From a virus: a stretch of DNA of 33,882 bases. The stretch lies in IMG/VR virus record IMGVR_UViG_3300033145_001552, positions 1 through 33,882 of that record. The stretch is one strand, 5' to 3'. Shown one piece after another: positions 20,606 to 28,830 of the stretch. Position 1 is the stretch's first letter; each line of letters starts with the position of its first letter. A program made the position numbers and the translations under genes. A model generated the notes under the pieces. It was not told where the DNA came from and did not search any database. It saw nothing but the letters and a program-made list of their open reading frames with translations.

Positions 20606-22555
20606 GTGAATATTGGCAAATCGAAAGAAACCTCCAGAATTAATGACCCCCGTTACTGGCCTAATAGACCATCATTTGGTAACAGTGAAAATACATATAA
20701 AAATATCTTAGAACAATTAAAAGCTTATCAGGGTTGGGTTTCTGATTGTGTAACTTTGATTGCTGAGAGGATAGCCTCAATCCCCCTAAGGTTATATGAT
20801 AAGGATGATAAGTTGATTGAAGACCATCCGTTTTATGAATTGTTAACCCACGTAAGCCCAGATGTTACTGGGTTTATGTTGAAAGAGTTAATCTCCACTT
20901 ATCTTGACCTTACTGGGGAATGCTATATCTATATGGCGAAGGATAAGTTAGGAATACCAAGAGAATTATATTTCCTACGACCAGATAGAATGACCCCAGT
21001 AGTTCAGAATTCTGTTATCACTCATTACAAATATAGGAAAGATACTACAGAGCAAATTTATAAGAGAGAAGATATTTTATTCTTTAGGTATCCGAATCCT
21101 ACCGACCCGTATAGAGGAGCAAGCCCTGTCCAGCGAAAAGCTTATGCTTACGATACTGACAAATATAATATGATTTATCAGTTAAATATATTTAAAAACG
21201 GGGCTCATTTAAAACAAGTATTGGAAACCGATTTAAATTTAGATGAAAAGCAGGCCAAAAAGATTTTAACTTTATTTGAGCAAACTTATAGTGGCGTAGA
21301 AAACGCTAATAAAACTGGGATTTTAGTGGGGGGAGCAAAATTAAAAACTATTGGTTTATCCAATAAAGATATGGAATTTATGCTGTTAGCTGAGTGGACG
21401 ATGAGACAATTGGCGAGTGCTTACCATACTCCACCACAGAAATTATCCCATCCTGAAAAGACTAATTTGGCTAATATGAAGGCTTTAGACGTGAGTTGGA
21501 ATAGGGAATGTATCTTACCAAGATGCGTAAGAATTGCTGAAGTATTAAACACTTTTCTTATCCCCTATTACAAAGAAGATGGCTTACATTGTAAATTTGA
21601 TAACCCTGTCCCTGAGGATGAGGAATTTTTCTTGAAAAAGAGGGAAGTCAATCTAAAGAATTTTGTAATCAGCCCTAATGAGGCCAGAGTAGAAGATGGT
21701 CTTGAGGAAGTCCCTTGGGGGAAGGTTCCGCTTGCCCCGATGAATATAATGCCTTTGTCTGGTGCTGGTAGTAATGGGGAGAAATCTCAAGAGACTCAAA
21801 AAATAGAGAAAAAAATAGAAAAGGGGTTATCTCAGGAGTATAAAGATAAATATTGGAAAACTTTTATTAAGCGAGTTACCCCTCTGGAAAATGAATTTAG
21901 AAGAGGAATTACCAAACTATTTCAGGAGCAAGAATTGGAGGCTTTGAGAGCTTTGCGAAAGAAAAAAAGCATTGTCAAAAAAGATGTAGATGACGTATTA
22001 AGAATTACTCATAACGAACGTGAGTTATCTAAATTTGCCGAGTTTGCTTTGCCCCGAATAACTGAAATGGTTAAAATAAACGGAACTTCTGCTTATGCTG
22101 AATTGGGAGTTGAGGGTAGTTTTGATGTGACCAATCCCCGTGTGGTAAAATGGATAAAAGAAAGATGTGGAATGTTGATAAAATCTATTAGCGATACAAC
22201 TCGAGATAAATTAAGAAAGACTTTATCTGAAGGAGTAGCAAATGGTGAAAGCATTCCGAGTCTTGCCAGCAGAGTAAGTGCGGTATATGATGAAGCCAAA
22301 GGAAGTAGGGCGAAGAAAATTGCTCGGACTGAAACTATAGCAGCCAGTAATCAGGGAGCATTGCAGGCTTACGACCAATCAGGAGTAGTGGAAAAAAAGG
22401 AATGGTATTGTGCTATTGACGAGAGAACTTGTGAAATATGTTCGCCTATGCATAAAGAAGTTGTAGATTTACATAAGAATTTTAGTGGTGGAGTAGATGC
22501 TCCGCCAATTCACCCAAATTGCAGGTGCACAATTCTTGCCGTGATAAAGGAGTAA
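20606..22555 (+). CDS. portal protein fused to a Mu gpF-like domain
   Basis: The first about 380 residues are an HK97-type portal: WVSDCVTLIAERIASIPLRLY, FMLKELISTYLDLTGECYIY, NIFKNGAHLKQVLETD and ILPRCVRIAEVLN. The C-terminal 230 residues are a Mu gpF-like domain: RKIARTETIAASNQGALQAY type and CAIDERTCEICSPMHKE, with IHPNCRC near the end, a metal-type cysteine set. The portal forms the dodecameric DNA gate and the gpF-like domain joins head assembly. The first standard start is GTG 20606, but an ATT at 20573 is better placed after AAGGGGGTGAT. Its stop overlaps the HNH start (TAATG). Confidence 0.88.
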   Translation: MNIGKSKETSRINDPRYWPNRPSFGNSENTYKNILEQLKAYQGWVSDCVTLIAERIASIPLRLYDKDDKLIEDHPFYELLTHVSPDVTGFMLKELISTYLDLTGECYIYMAKDKLGIPRELYFLRPDRMTPVVQNSVITHYKYRKDTTEQIYKREDILFFRYPNPTDPYRGASPVQRKAYAYDTDKYNMIYQLNIFKNGAHLKQVLETDLNLDEKQAKKILTLFEQTYSGVENANKTGILVGGAKLKTIGLSNKDMEFMLLAEWTMRQLASAYHTPPQKLSHPEKTNLANMKALDVSWNRECILPRCVRIAEVLNTFLIPYYKEDGLHCKFDNPVPEDEEFFLKKREVNLKNFVISPNEARVEDGLEEVPWGKVPLAPMNIMPLSGAGSNGEKSQETQKIEKKIEKGLSQEYKDKYWKTFIKRVTPLENEFRRGITKLFQEQELEALRALRKKKSIVKKDVDDVLRITHNERELSKFAEFALPRITEMVKINGTSAYAELGVEGSFDVTNPRVVKWIKERCGMLIKSISDTTRDKLRKTLSEGVANGESIPSLASRVSAVYDEAKGSRAKKIARTETIAASNQGALQAYDQSGVVEKKEWYCAIDERTCEICSPMHKEVVDLHKNFSGGVDAPPIHPNCRCTILAVIKE

Positions 22556-23274
22556 TGACGATAAAAAAGATATGTAAATATTGTGGAAAAGAATTTAATA
22601 CCCTCTCTTCTGAAATTAAAAGAGGTGGAGGAAAATATTGTAGTAAAGAATGTTTTAATAAAGATAAAATTGGGAAAAATCGAACTACAGGTAACTATAA
22701 ACAAGTAAAAGTAAAGTGTGCTAATTGTGGAAAAGAATTAATAAGGAGAGCATATAGAACGAAAAGTCGAAATTATTGTAATGCTAAATGTCAAATGGAA
22801 TATGAATATAAAAATAATATAAGAAATAAATTTGCTATTACAAAAAAAGCTAATAAGAAAGTAAGATTGATTGGACAACCAAAATTAAAAGGTATTCCAC
22901 TTTCTATAGAACATAAAAAGAAAATAAGGGATAAGTTAAAAGGTGAAAATAATTATAATTGGAAAGGTGGAGTAAATACTGTATATGAGGCAATAAGAAA
23001 ATGTTTTGAATATCGACAATGGCGTTCTGATGTCTTTACAAGAGATAATTTTACCTGTCAAATGTGTGGAGATAATAGAGGGGGTAATTTACATGCTCAT
23101 CATATAAAACCTTTTTCTAAAATAATACAAAAATATGAAATTACAACATTTGAAGAAGCTTTAGAATGTGAAGAGTTATGGAATTTGAATAACGGAATAA
23201 CCTTATGTAAGAAATGTCATATAAAAATACATAAGCAGTTAAAAAATAAAGAATTAACTTTTTTTAGAAAGTGA
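22555..23274 (+). CDS. HNH homing endonuclease with zinc fingers and NUMOD3
   Basis: I chose ATG 22555 (TAATG overlap) over the longer ORF reading from 22519, which runs through the portal end. Two zinc-finger modules come first (CKYCGKEFN with YCSKEC, and CANCGKEL with YCNAKC), then a NUMOD3-like motif (LSIEHKKKIRDKLKG, NYNWKGG) and the HNH nuclease near residues 150-230 (CQMCGD, LHAHHIKPF, NGITLCKKCHIKIHKQ). It is free-standing between portal and protease. Such enzymes cut an allele lacking the gene and spread themselves. No intron is visible around it. Confidence 0.88.
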   Translation: MTIKKICKYCGKEFNTLSSEIKRGGGKYCSKECFNKDKIGKNRTTGNYKQVKVKCANCGKELIRRAYRTKSRNYCNAKCQMEYEYKNNIRNKFAITKKANKKVRLIGQPKLKGIPLSIEHKKKIRDKLKGENNYNWKGGVNTVYEAIRKCFEYRQWRSDVFTRDNFTCQMCGDNRGGNLHAHHIKPFSKIIQKYEITTFEEALECEELWNLNNGITLCKKCHIKIHKQLKNKELTFFRK

Positions 23275-23288
23275 GGTGAATAAAAAAT

Positions 23289-23558
23289 ATGTCGGAATTA
23301 ATGTTAAAAACTTATGATGCTGATGTAAAAGCAATAGAAGGGGAAAGAGCCTTGAATGTGACTATAACCACTAATGGTATAGATAGAGATGGTGATATTG
23401 TTGAACCTCAGGGGGCGAAATTAGCTAATTTTCGGAAAAATCCCGTAGTGCTTATGGCTCACGATTATAAAGGATTGCCTATTGCTAAGGCGAAGGATTT
23501 GACAAAAACTGATTCAGGAATTGAAGCTAAAGTGGTAGGGTATTTATCCTCTGGCTGA
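23289..23558 (+). CDS. prohead protease, N-terminal fragment
   Basis: AGTGAGGTGAATAAAAAAT precedes the ATG. The protein opens as an HK97-type prohead (U35/S14-like) protease: GIDRDGDIVEPQG and VVLMAHDYKGLPIAKA with the catalytic His. It then reads KVVGYLSSG and stops. In the family the sequence after KVV is usually F-P-P-E/G then IYPLADTVY; the part GIYPLADTVYN is present from 23539 in another frame. So about 14 bases (five codons) seem lost near 23537, with a frame change. Confidence 0.75.
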   Translation: MSELMLKTYDADVKAIEGERALNVTITTNGIDRDGDIVEPQGAKLANFRKNPVVLMAHDYKGLPIAKAKDLTKTDSGIEAKVVGYLSSG

Positions 23559-23571
23559 TACAGTTTATAAT

Positions 23572-25059
23572 ATGTATAAACATAAATTTATGCGAGCTTG
23601 GAGTATTGGATTTATACCGATTAAGTCAGAAGATATTGCCGATGATGAGGATGAAGACGGAAAACTTGCAGAACAAAGTATAAGGCGAGGTAAAAGAATT
23701 AAGTCTTGGGAATTGTTGGAATTTTCAGCTTGTGCTGTGCCTTCTAATCCTAACGCTTTAACTAATGCAATAAAAAAAGGCATTGATATCGAACCATTAA
23801 AAGAAGAGGGATTTATTGAAATAGAAGACGAAAAAGCAAAATATAATTGTGAATGTATTAATTGTGGTTATAAAATGACTTCTGATAAGCATTGTAAAGA
23901 GATTAAATGTCCTAAGTGTGGTGGAACTATGAGACGAGCAGAAAGACCAGGGCCGGGAGAAGAAATTAATATGAATGAAAATGTCATTACTAAACCCGAA
24001 GAGACTGAAAATTATATTCGAATCCCGGTAAAAGGTGAAGAGGGAAAGCATAAAGGTCATAAGATAAGATGGATAACTGTATCAGCTAAAGAAGGAATTA
24101 AAGGCATATATTGTATTGATTGTAAGAAGATAATTACTTTTGTCTTTGATAAGAGAAAAGGATGGACAATGGAAAAAGCTAAGAAGTGGATGGAAGAGCA
24201 CGGGAAGACTATTGTAGATATTGAAGCAAAAGAATTGGAAATAGAAATAGAAGAAAAAGGAGTTATACCTTACAAAGAGACTCCCAAAGCCCCTGAAGAT
24301 GAGGATTGGGATGCAGGTAAAGAAGTAAAACAAGCTGAAGTTGAAGACCTGAAGGTTATGTGTGCGTGGTTTGATTCGGAAAATCCTGATATTAAGGCTT
24401 CCTATAAGTTGCCACATCATAAAGCCAAAAGCCACGCTGTAGTTTGGAGAGGAGTGGCAGCTGCTATGGCTGCATTACTCGGGGCTCGTGGAGGAGTAGA
24501 TATACCTGAAAAAGATAAGAAGGGAGTTTATAACCACTTAGCAAAACACTACAAGCAATTTGATAAAGAACCTCCAGAGTTTAGGGATTATTCTTCTGAT
24601 GAATTAAAAGAATTATTTCCTGAAATAGAAGAGGAAGATAAAAGTATTTTAGCGGTAGCAGAAAGATTTTGTGAAAAATATTTATTTTATAGAAAGAAAT
24701 TTGAAGATTTAAAGAAAGAATTTGAAAAACTTGAATTAAAAGCTGGAGCAGTTTTGAATGCTAAGAATAAACAGAATTTGAAGCAAGCTCAGCAGTTAAT
24801 CCAAGAGGTATTAGATTCTGCCGAATCTACCCGAGAAGATAGCCGGGAAAATGATGAAGACAATGAAAAGGAAATTGAAATCGTAGAAGAAGGAGACAAT
24901 GTAGGGGATACTGATGTAAAAGGTGAAGTAACAGATGAAGAAAATATAGAAGTAGATGACAAAGTAATTTCAGAAATAATAAACGAAAAGATGAACTATC
25001 TACTGGGCAAAGTAAAACAATCTAATACCAAAAACAATAAAAAACAAGAAAGGATGTGA
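23572..25059 (+). CDS. prohead protease C-terminal part with zinc ribbon and scaffold
   Basis: The real reading starts upstream at about 23539 (GIYPLADTVYNMYKHKF); ATG 23572 is only the first Met. RAWSIGFIPI carries the Ser of the protease, then LLEFSACAVPSNPNAL. A zinc ribbon (CECINCGYKM, CPKCGG) follows near residues 100-125, and a second CIDCK. Then a block (GKHKGHKIRWITVSAKEG, then KLPHHKAKSHAVVWRGVAAA, MAALLGARGGVDIPEKDKKG) typical of phage proteins that fuse protease and scaffold. The end is acidic coiled coil. It would cut itself and the capsid scaffold during head maturation. Confidence 0.82.
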   Translation: MYKHKFMRAWSIGFIPIKSEDIADDEDEDGKLAEQSIRRGKRIKSWELLEFSACAVPSNPNALTNAIKKGIDIEPLKEEGFIEIEDEKAKYNCECINCGYKMTSDKHCKEIKCPKCGGTMRRAERPGPGEEINMNENVITKPEETENYIRIPVKGEEGKHKGHKIRWITVSAKEGIKGIYCIDCKKIITFVFDKRKGWTMEKAKKWMEEHGKTIVDIEAKELEIEIEEKGVIPYKETPKAPEDEDWDAGKEVKQAEVEDLKVMCAWFDSENPDIKASYKLPHHKAKSHAVVWRGVAAAMAALLGARGGVDIPEKDKKGVYNHLAKHYKQFDKEPPEFRDYSSDELKELFPEIEEEDKSILAVAERFCEKYLFYRKKFEDLKKEFEKLELKAGAVLNAKNKQNLKQAQQLIQEVLDSAESTREDSRENDEDNEKEIEIVEEGDNVGDTDVKGEVTDEENIEVDDKVISEIINEKMNYLLGKVKQSNTKNNKKQERM

Positions 25060-25065
25060 TAAATT

Positions 25066-26190
25066 ATGAAGATGACTAAAGAAGAATTAGGCGTAATGAT
25101 TAAGGAACAATTTGATAAGGCAATAGAGCCATATCTAAAAGTGGAAAGACCAAAAGATGAAGATGGAGAAAAGAAGGAACTGGAAAAGAAGCTATTTCCG
25201 ACATTCTCTGATTTTATAAAATCAGTAATTCAAAAAGATGCTAAGCTAATGGAATATCGGGAAAAGGTTCTATCAATGGGTAGTGACCCAGAAGGTGGCT
25301 ATTTAGTTCCAGAGGAATTTATTCCTGAGTTAAAGCAAGTAGCCTCCGAAAATGGTATTATACGACCTTTTGCAACAGTATTACCTGCCAGCAAGGAGCA
25401 TCCAGATGCAGCCGTTGAGATTCCAGTATTAAATCAGGCTGGAGCTTCTGAGAAAGACTTTTTCGCTGGAGTGTGGTTTGAATGGACGGCAGAAGGTGGA
25501 CAGAAGAAAAACACAGAACCTAAATTGGACAATGTAAAACTTGACCCTCAGGAATATACAGGATATGCAGTTCTAACTGATAAACTAATTCGCAATACAA
25601 ATGCTTTAGGAGCGTATGTGAAACAGGTATACAGCAGAGCTCAAGTTGCTTTTGAAGATTATTTCTTCCTAAGAGGAACTGGAGTAGGACAGCCATTAGG
25701 GATAATTAATTCTCCTGCTTATATTACAGTTACTAGGAATACCAAGTTAACTGTAGTATGGGCTGATATTCAAGGAATGTTGACCCATATATTACCTGGT
25801 TGTAATCCTTTTTGGGTTATTTCTCGTAGTCTATTAGGAGCAATTATGGGAATGGCTGATGCTGCTGGAAATAGTATATTTATTCAGGGAGATGCAACTA
25901 AAAAAATACCTGATAGATTAGCTGGATATCCTATCCGATGGACTTTCCGAGTTCCTGCTGCTGGAACTCAGGGGGATATTTCTTTAATAGACCCATCTTA
26001 CTATTTAATTAAAGATGGCTATGGACCAGCATTCGATGAATCGAAACACGTCTATTTCTTGAGCAATAAAACTTGTTTGAAAATGTTTAGCAATGTTGAT
26101 GGACAGCCTTGGTTAAGCGGAAGTATTACTGCTGAAGATGCTGCTACTGAAGTTTCTCCATTTGTAGGACTGACTACAAAATTAAGTTAA
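25066..26190 (+). CDS. major capsid protein (HK97 fold)
   Basis: A 374-residue capsid protein. The N-terminal 70 residues are charged helix (a delta-domain-like scaffold, KKELEKKLFPTFSDFIKSV). SDPEGGYLVPEEFIPELKQV then marks the N-arm/E-loop start, with IRPFATVLPASKE, FRGTGVGQPLGIINSPA (here LRGTGVGQPLGI), and the axial domain GYPIRWTFRVPAAG, DGYGPAF, ending FVGLTTKL. All are HK97-family features. The capsid is made in large excess and follows the protease directly. It is intact. Confidence 0.93.
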   Translation: MKMTKEELGVMIKEQFDKAIEPYLKVERPKDEDGEKKELEKKLFPTFSDFIKSVIQKDAKLMEYREKVLSMGSDPEGGYLVPEEFIPELKQVASENGIIRPFATVLPASKEHPDAAVEIPVLNQAGASEKDFFAGVWFEWTAEGGQKKNTEPKLDNVKLDPQEYTGYAVLTDKLIRNTNALGAYVKQVYSRAQVAFEDYFFLRGTGVGQPLGIINSPAYITVTRNTKLTVVWADIQGMLTHILPGCNPFWVISRSLLGAIMGMADAAGNSIFIQGDATKKIPDRLAGYPIRWTFRVPAAGTQGDISLIDPSYYLIKDGYGPAFDESKHVYFLSNKTCLKMFSNVDGQPWLSGSITAEDAATEVSPFVGLTTKLS

Positions 26191-26201
26191 CTTGATAATT
26201 G

Positions 26202-26221
26202 GCAGGGGGTTAACCCCCTGC
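26202..26221 (+). terminator. GC-rich hairpin after the capsid gene
   Basis: GCAGGGGG (26202-26209) pairs with CCCCCTGC (26214-26221) over TTAA, an exact 20-base palindrome, a few bases after the capsid stop. A short T run (26230-26235) lies eight bases later, so it may act as a partial terminator or as an mRNA end that keeps capsid message abundant. Confidence 0.5.
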
Positions 26222-26253
26222 TCTGAAATATTTTTAGAAAGGAGTTGATAGTA

Positions 26254-26658
26254 ATGAGAGATTTAGCTGAAAATATTGCAATTTTAGATGCTATAAGAGC
26301 TCAATCCATTGCGATTGGCGAGGTAAATGCCAGAGCAAATGGGAATCATGATACTGCTGGGGAGATTGACCTGGCTGATTATGGTTATCCCAGAAAAATT
26401 TTAGTTTGCGTTAGTGTAGGTGATGTAGGAATAGGTGGAACTTTAGACATTGATATAGAAAGTGGTGATACCAGCGGAAGCCTAACTAATACCGATTACA
26501 GTTTCGACCAAATAACTGCTGTTGGTGATGTCGAATATGAATATACCCCAACCAGAAGATATATCAATATTGAAGCAATTGTGGGCACGGATGCAGTGGT
26601 AGCCAGCGTAATTTTGGTAATGGAGCATTGCCGTTTTGGTAGCAGGGGTTCTGCATAG
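26254..26658 (+). CDS. capsid-associated / decoration-like protein
   Basis: I chose ATG 26254 after AAAGGAGTTGATAGTA; the in-frame TTG 26245 is inside the ribosome binding site. The 134-residue protein has a beta-rich body (LVCVSVGDVGIGGTLDIDIE, DQITAVGDVEYEYTPTRRYI) typical of decoration or minor head proteins. Its position, between capsid and connector genes and separated by hairpins, suits a head component. No family recognised with certainty. Confidence 0.55.
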   Translation: MRDLAENIAILDAIRAQSIAIGEVNARANGNHDTAGEIDLADYGYPRKILVCVSVGDVGIGGTLDIDIESGDTSGSLTNTDYSFDQITAVGDVEYEYTPTRRYINIEAIVGTDAVVASVILVMEHCRFGSRGSA

Positions 26659-26666
26659 ACTAAAAT

Positions 26667-26694
26667 AAGGGGAAGTCAATTGAGACTTCCCCTT
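26667..26694 (+). terminator. hairpin after the decoration-like gene
   Basis: AAGGGGAAGTC (26667-26677) pairs perfectly with GACTTCCCCTT (26684-26694) over AATTGA. No T run follows (CTGAAAGGAG). Together with 26202-26221 it flanks the decoration-like gene and may set RNA stability or processing. Confidence 0.45.
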
Positions 26695-26712
26695 CTGAAA
26701 GGAGAGTAATTT

Positions 26713-26925
26713 ATGCGTGTTCTAATTAGCCGGAGCTTTTATTATGAAAAAGAAGACCAAATTTTTGTAAAAGGGAAAAGTTATTCTGTCAATAACGAAT
26801 TAGCTCAATGGATAGTGCGAAAGAGATTGGGAGAGATTATCCCAGTAGTGAAAGAGAATAAAAAGATAAAAAATATACCAAAAGCACCGGTAGACAAAAT
26901 GATAAAAAAGAGTAGTAAGAAATAA
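26713..26925 (+). CDS. small head/connector-region protein, 70 aa
   Basis: GAAAGGAGAGTAATTT precedes the ATG. The N-terminus (VLISRSFYYEKEDQIFVKGKSY) is beta-like and LAQWIVRKRLGEIIPV resembles small proteins of phage head-tail regions. The C-terminus is a lysine-rich tail. Function unclear. Confidence 0.55.
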   Translation: MRVLISRSFYYEKEDQIFVKGKSYSVNNELAQWIVRKRLGEIIPVVKENKKIKNIPKAPVDKMIKKSSKK

Positions 26926-26937
26926 GGAAGTGATAAA

Positions 26938-27711
26938 ATGGCTGTAGACCAGTATGCTTTAACGACATTGGCTAATGCCTTAGAAAAATTAGGGCTTACT
27001 TCTGATGGTGGTAGCCAGGATGCTTATATTGAAAATATTATTAACCGTGTATCTGACTTTATAGAGAACTATTGTCATAGGAAATTTAAAGCAAGATTAT
27101 ACGTAAAAGAAAGATATGATGGGAAAGATCAGACAGTATTATATTTTAATCAGTATCCCGTATTAGCAGTTAATTTAGATGAGTTGGACTGGAATAGTGC
27201 AACGAAAACTCTTACCAGAAATGATGGTGGGTCTTTTGTTGATGATGGTTTTAAAGCTGGTGATAAAGTATTGGTTCAGAACTCCAATTTGAATAGTGGA
27301 TTGTTAACTATTGCCACTGAAGGGGTTACTGCTAATACTCTAACTTTTGAGGAAACTATCAAAGATGATACTGGGGATAACAATGTGAATATCTCCCGAT
27401 TTAGGGAATTATGGATTAATGATGACAAAATTGATGAGGATGACTATGTGGTTTTTCCAGACCATCTTTATATTCCTGGCGGATTTTGTGAAGGTCACGG
27501 CAATATTAGAATAACTTATTACGCTGGATATGATACTATACCTGATGATTTAGAAGAAGCCTGTTTAAAATTGGTTCAATTGGTTTACGAGAAAAATACT
27601 AATATTCAGTCAGAAAAACTGGGACCATATAGCGTAACTTATATTGACACAAAAGATATTCCTATGGATGTCAAGGTAACATTAGATGCGTATAAAAAAG
27701 TGGTGATTTGA
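26938..27711 (+). CDS. head-tail connector protein (gp6-like)
   Basis: The N-terminal part (TLANALEKLGL, then YIENIINRVSDFIENYCHRKF) and the C-terminal part (IRITYYAGYDTIPDDLEEAC, LKLVQLVYEK, LGPYSVTY) are those of the phage gp6-like connector family. Between them, about residues 85-170, sits an extra beta domain (GGSFVDDGFKAGDKVLVQNS, TLTFEETI) absent from short members. The ring of this protein extends the portal and guides tail joining. GGAAGTGATAAA precedes ATG 26938. Its end overlaps the next start by one base (TGATG). Confidence 0.8.
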   Translation: MAVDQYALTTLANALEKLGLTSDGGSQDAYIENIINRVSDFIENYCHRKFKARLYVKERYDGKDQTVLYFNQYPVLAVNLDELDWNSATKTLTRNDGGSFVDDGFKAGDKVLVQNSNLNSGLLTIATEGVTANTLTFEETIKDDTGDNNVNISRFRELWINDDKIDEDDYVVFPDHLYIPGGFCEGHGNIRITYYAGYDTIPDDLEEACLKLVQLVYEKNTNIQSEKLGPYSVTYIDTKDIPMDVKVTLDAYKKVVI

Positions 27712-28022
27712 TGGGAATAGAAAGATTTCTTAATAAAACTGTAACTCAAAAGAGAAAAACATCGGCAACTGGTCAGGCGGTAGAGGCTTGGAATGATGTA
27801 TCTACTACTCTTAGATGTTGTATATATCCGATGAACCCGAGAGATACTATTGCTTTTCAAGACACTTATTTTAGGGCAAATGTAACCCATAAAATGCATT
27901 GCTCAAGCAGTGAAGATATAAAAATTGATGATAAGATAGTTTATGGCAATGATGAGTATCTGGTTAAGAAGATAAATAGCTGGGGAAAATTTTTGGATAT
28001 TTTTCTAAGCGAGGTTAAATAA
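27711..28022 (+). CDS. head-tail joining protein (SPP1 gp16-like)
   Basis: Start ATG 27711 overlaps the connector stop. The 103-residue protein opens GIERFLNKTVTQKRKTSATG, with GQAVEAWNDVSTTLRCCIYP, then VTHKMHCSSSEDIKIDDKIVYG, DEYLVKKINSWGKFLDIFLSEVK. This is the phage head-tail adaptor type (Phage_H_T_join). It seals the connector and joins head to tail. The next gene follows without a gap. Confidence 0.78.
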   Translation: MGIERFLNKTVTQKRKTSATGQAVEAWNDVSTTLRCCIYPMNPRDTIAFQDTYFRANVTHKMHCSSSEDIKIDDKIVYGNDEYLVKKINSWGKFLDIFLSEVK

Positions 28023-28388
28023 ATGAAAATTAAGACCGAAATAATTAACGGTAAAGAATTAGCTGAAAAATTTAGGAAAGCGGGAAAGACTGTTCAAGAT
28101 AAAATTGATAAGGCTTTACTAAAGGCTGGTTTAACCGTAGAGCGGTCAGCTAAAATGATAGTTCACGTGGATACTGGAAGATGCAGGGCTTCTATTGCTA
28201 CTCGATTAGTAACCGCTAATGCTCAGGTAGGAACCACAGTAGAATATGCTCCTCATTTGGAAAAGAAATATCCTTTTCTAAAACCAGCACTTGAGAGTAA
28301 TAAGGACAAAATAAAACAAATACTACATAAAGGGTTATCCGATGCAATGAGTGACATATTTAAGAAGGGATATACCAAAATATTCTAA
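28023..28388 (+). CDS. HK97 gp10-like tail/adaptor protein
   Basis: The start is ATG 28023, immediately after the preceding stop. The protein opens with IINGKELAEKFRKAGKTV, then ALLKAGLTVERSAKMIVHVD, DTGRCRASIATRLV, VEYAPHLEKKYPFLKPAL. These are the HK97 gp10/minor tail family features, with PFL-PAL near the end. It contributes to the joint between connector and tail. At 121 residues it is slightly short for the family but complete. Confidence 0.8.
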   Translation: MKIKTEIINGKELAEKFRKAGKTVQDKIDKALLKAGLTVERSAKMIVHVDTGRCRASIATRLVTANAQVGTTVEYAPHLEKKYPFLKPALESNKDKIKQILHKGLSDAMSDIFKKGYTKIF

Positions 28389-28397
28389 AAGGAGTTA

Positions 28398-28814
28398 ATG
28401 ATGAGTCTTTCAAATATCATTGATAAAGTAATTATTATTGTTAAAAATGATGCTAATTTAAAGGGAGTATATTTCGGCGACCAGATGGGATATTCTGATT
28501 ATCCCGTAGCCTGCGTGGGAGCTCCTTCTCTATTAGACGAAGATTTCCCAGTAATAGCTGGGCAAAGTATAAGAGATGAAAAATATACCGTAGAGATTGT
28601 TATTTATGTAAAGTTTGAAGATACCGAAGCTAATGCTAAATCAATTATTACCCTAACCGATACGATGAGGGATAATCTACGAACTGATTTAACATTGGGA
28701 GGCTATGTATATATGGGCGAGATAGGTAATACTAAATTTGTTTTCGGAGCGAAGGGAGATATATTACTTCGAATTTCCGTTACTACTGTTGAATATACTA
28801 AGAGAATAGCCTAA
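28398..28814 (+). CDS. tail terminator / completion-like protein
   Basis: AAAAGGAGTTA before the ATG supports the start at 28398, with the second Met at 28401 as alternative. The 138-residue protein has an N-terminal helix (SLSNIIDKVIIIVKNDANL) and beta strands (KYTVEIVIYVKFEDTEAN, LRISVTTVEYTKRIA). It occupies the place of the tail terminator (gpU/gp17-like) after gp10 in such gene orders. The assignment is from order and strand pattern. Confidence 0.6.
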   Translation: MMSLSNIIDKVIIIVKNDANLKGVYFGDQMGYSDYPVACVGAPSLLDEDFPVIAGQSIRDEKYTVEIVIYVKFEDTEANAKSIITLTDTMRDNLRTDLTLGGYVYMGEIGNTKFVFGAKGDILLRISVTTVEYTKRIA

Positions 28815-28830
28815 AAAGGAAGGTGATTTT

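Noticed and set aside
22519-22554. Upstream start for the HNH endonuclease
   Set aside because: The extension reads through the end of the portal gene, whose last residues (HPNCRCTILAVIKE) are conserved. ATG 22555 with AAAGGAG before it fits better.
26245-26253. TTG 26245 as start of the decoration-like gene
   Set aside because: It overlaps the ribosome binding site (AAAGGAG, 26237-26243), leaving almost no spacing; ATG 26254 is well placed.
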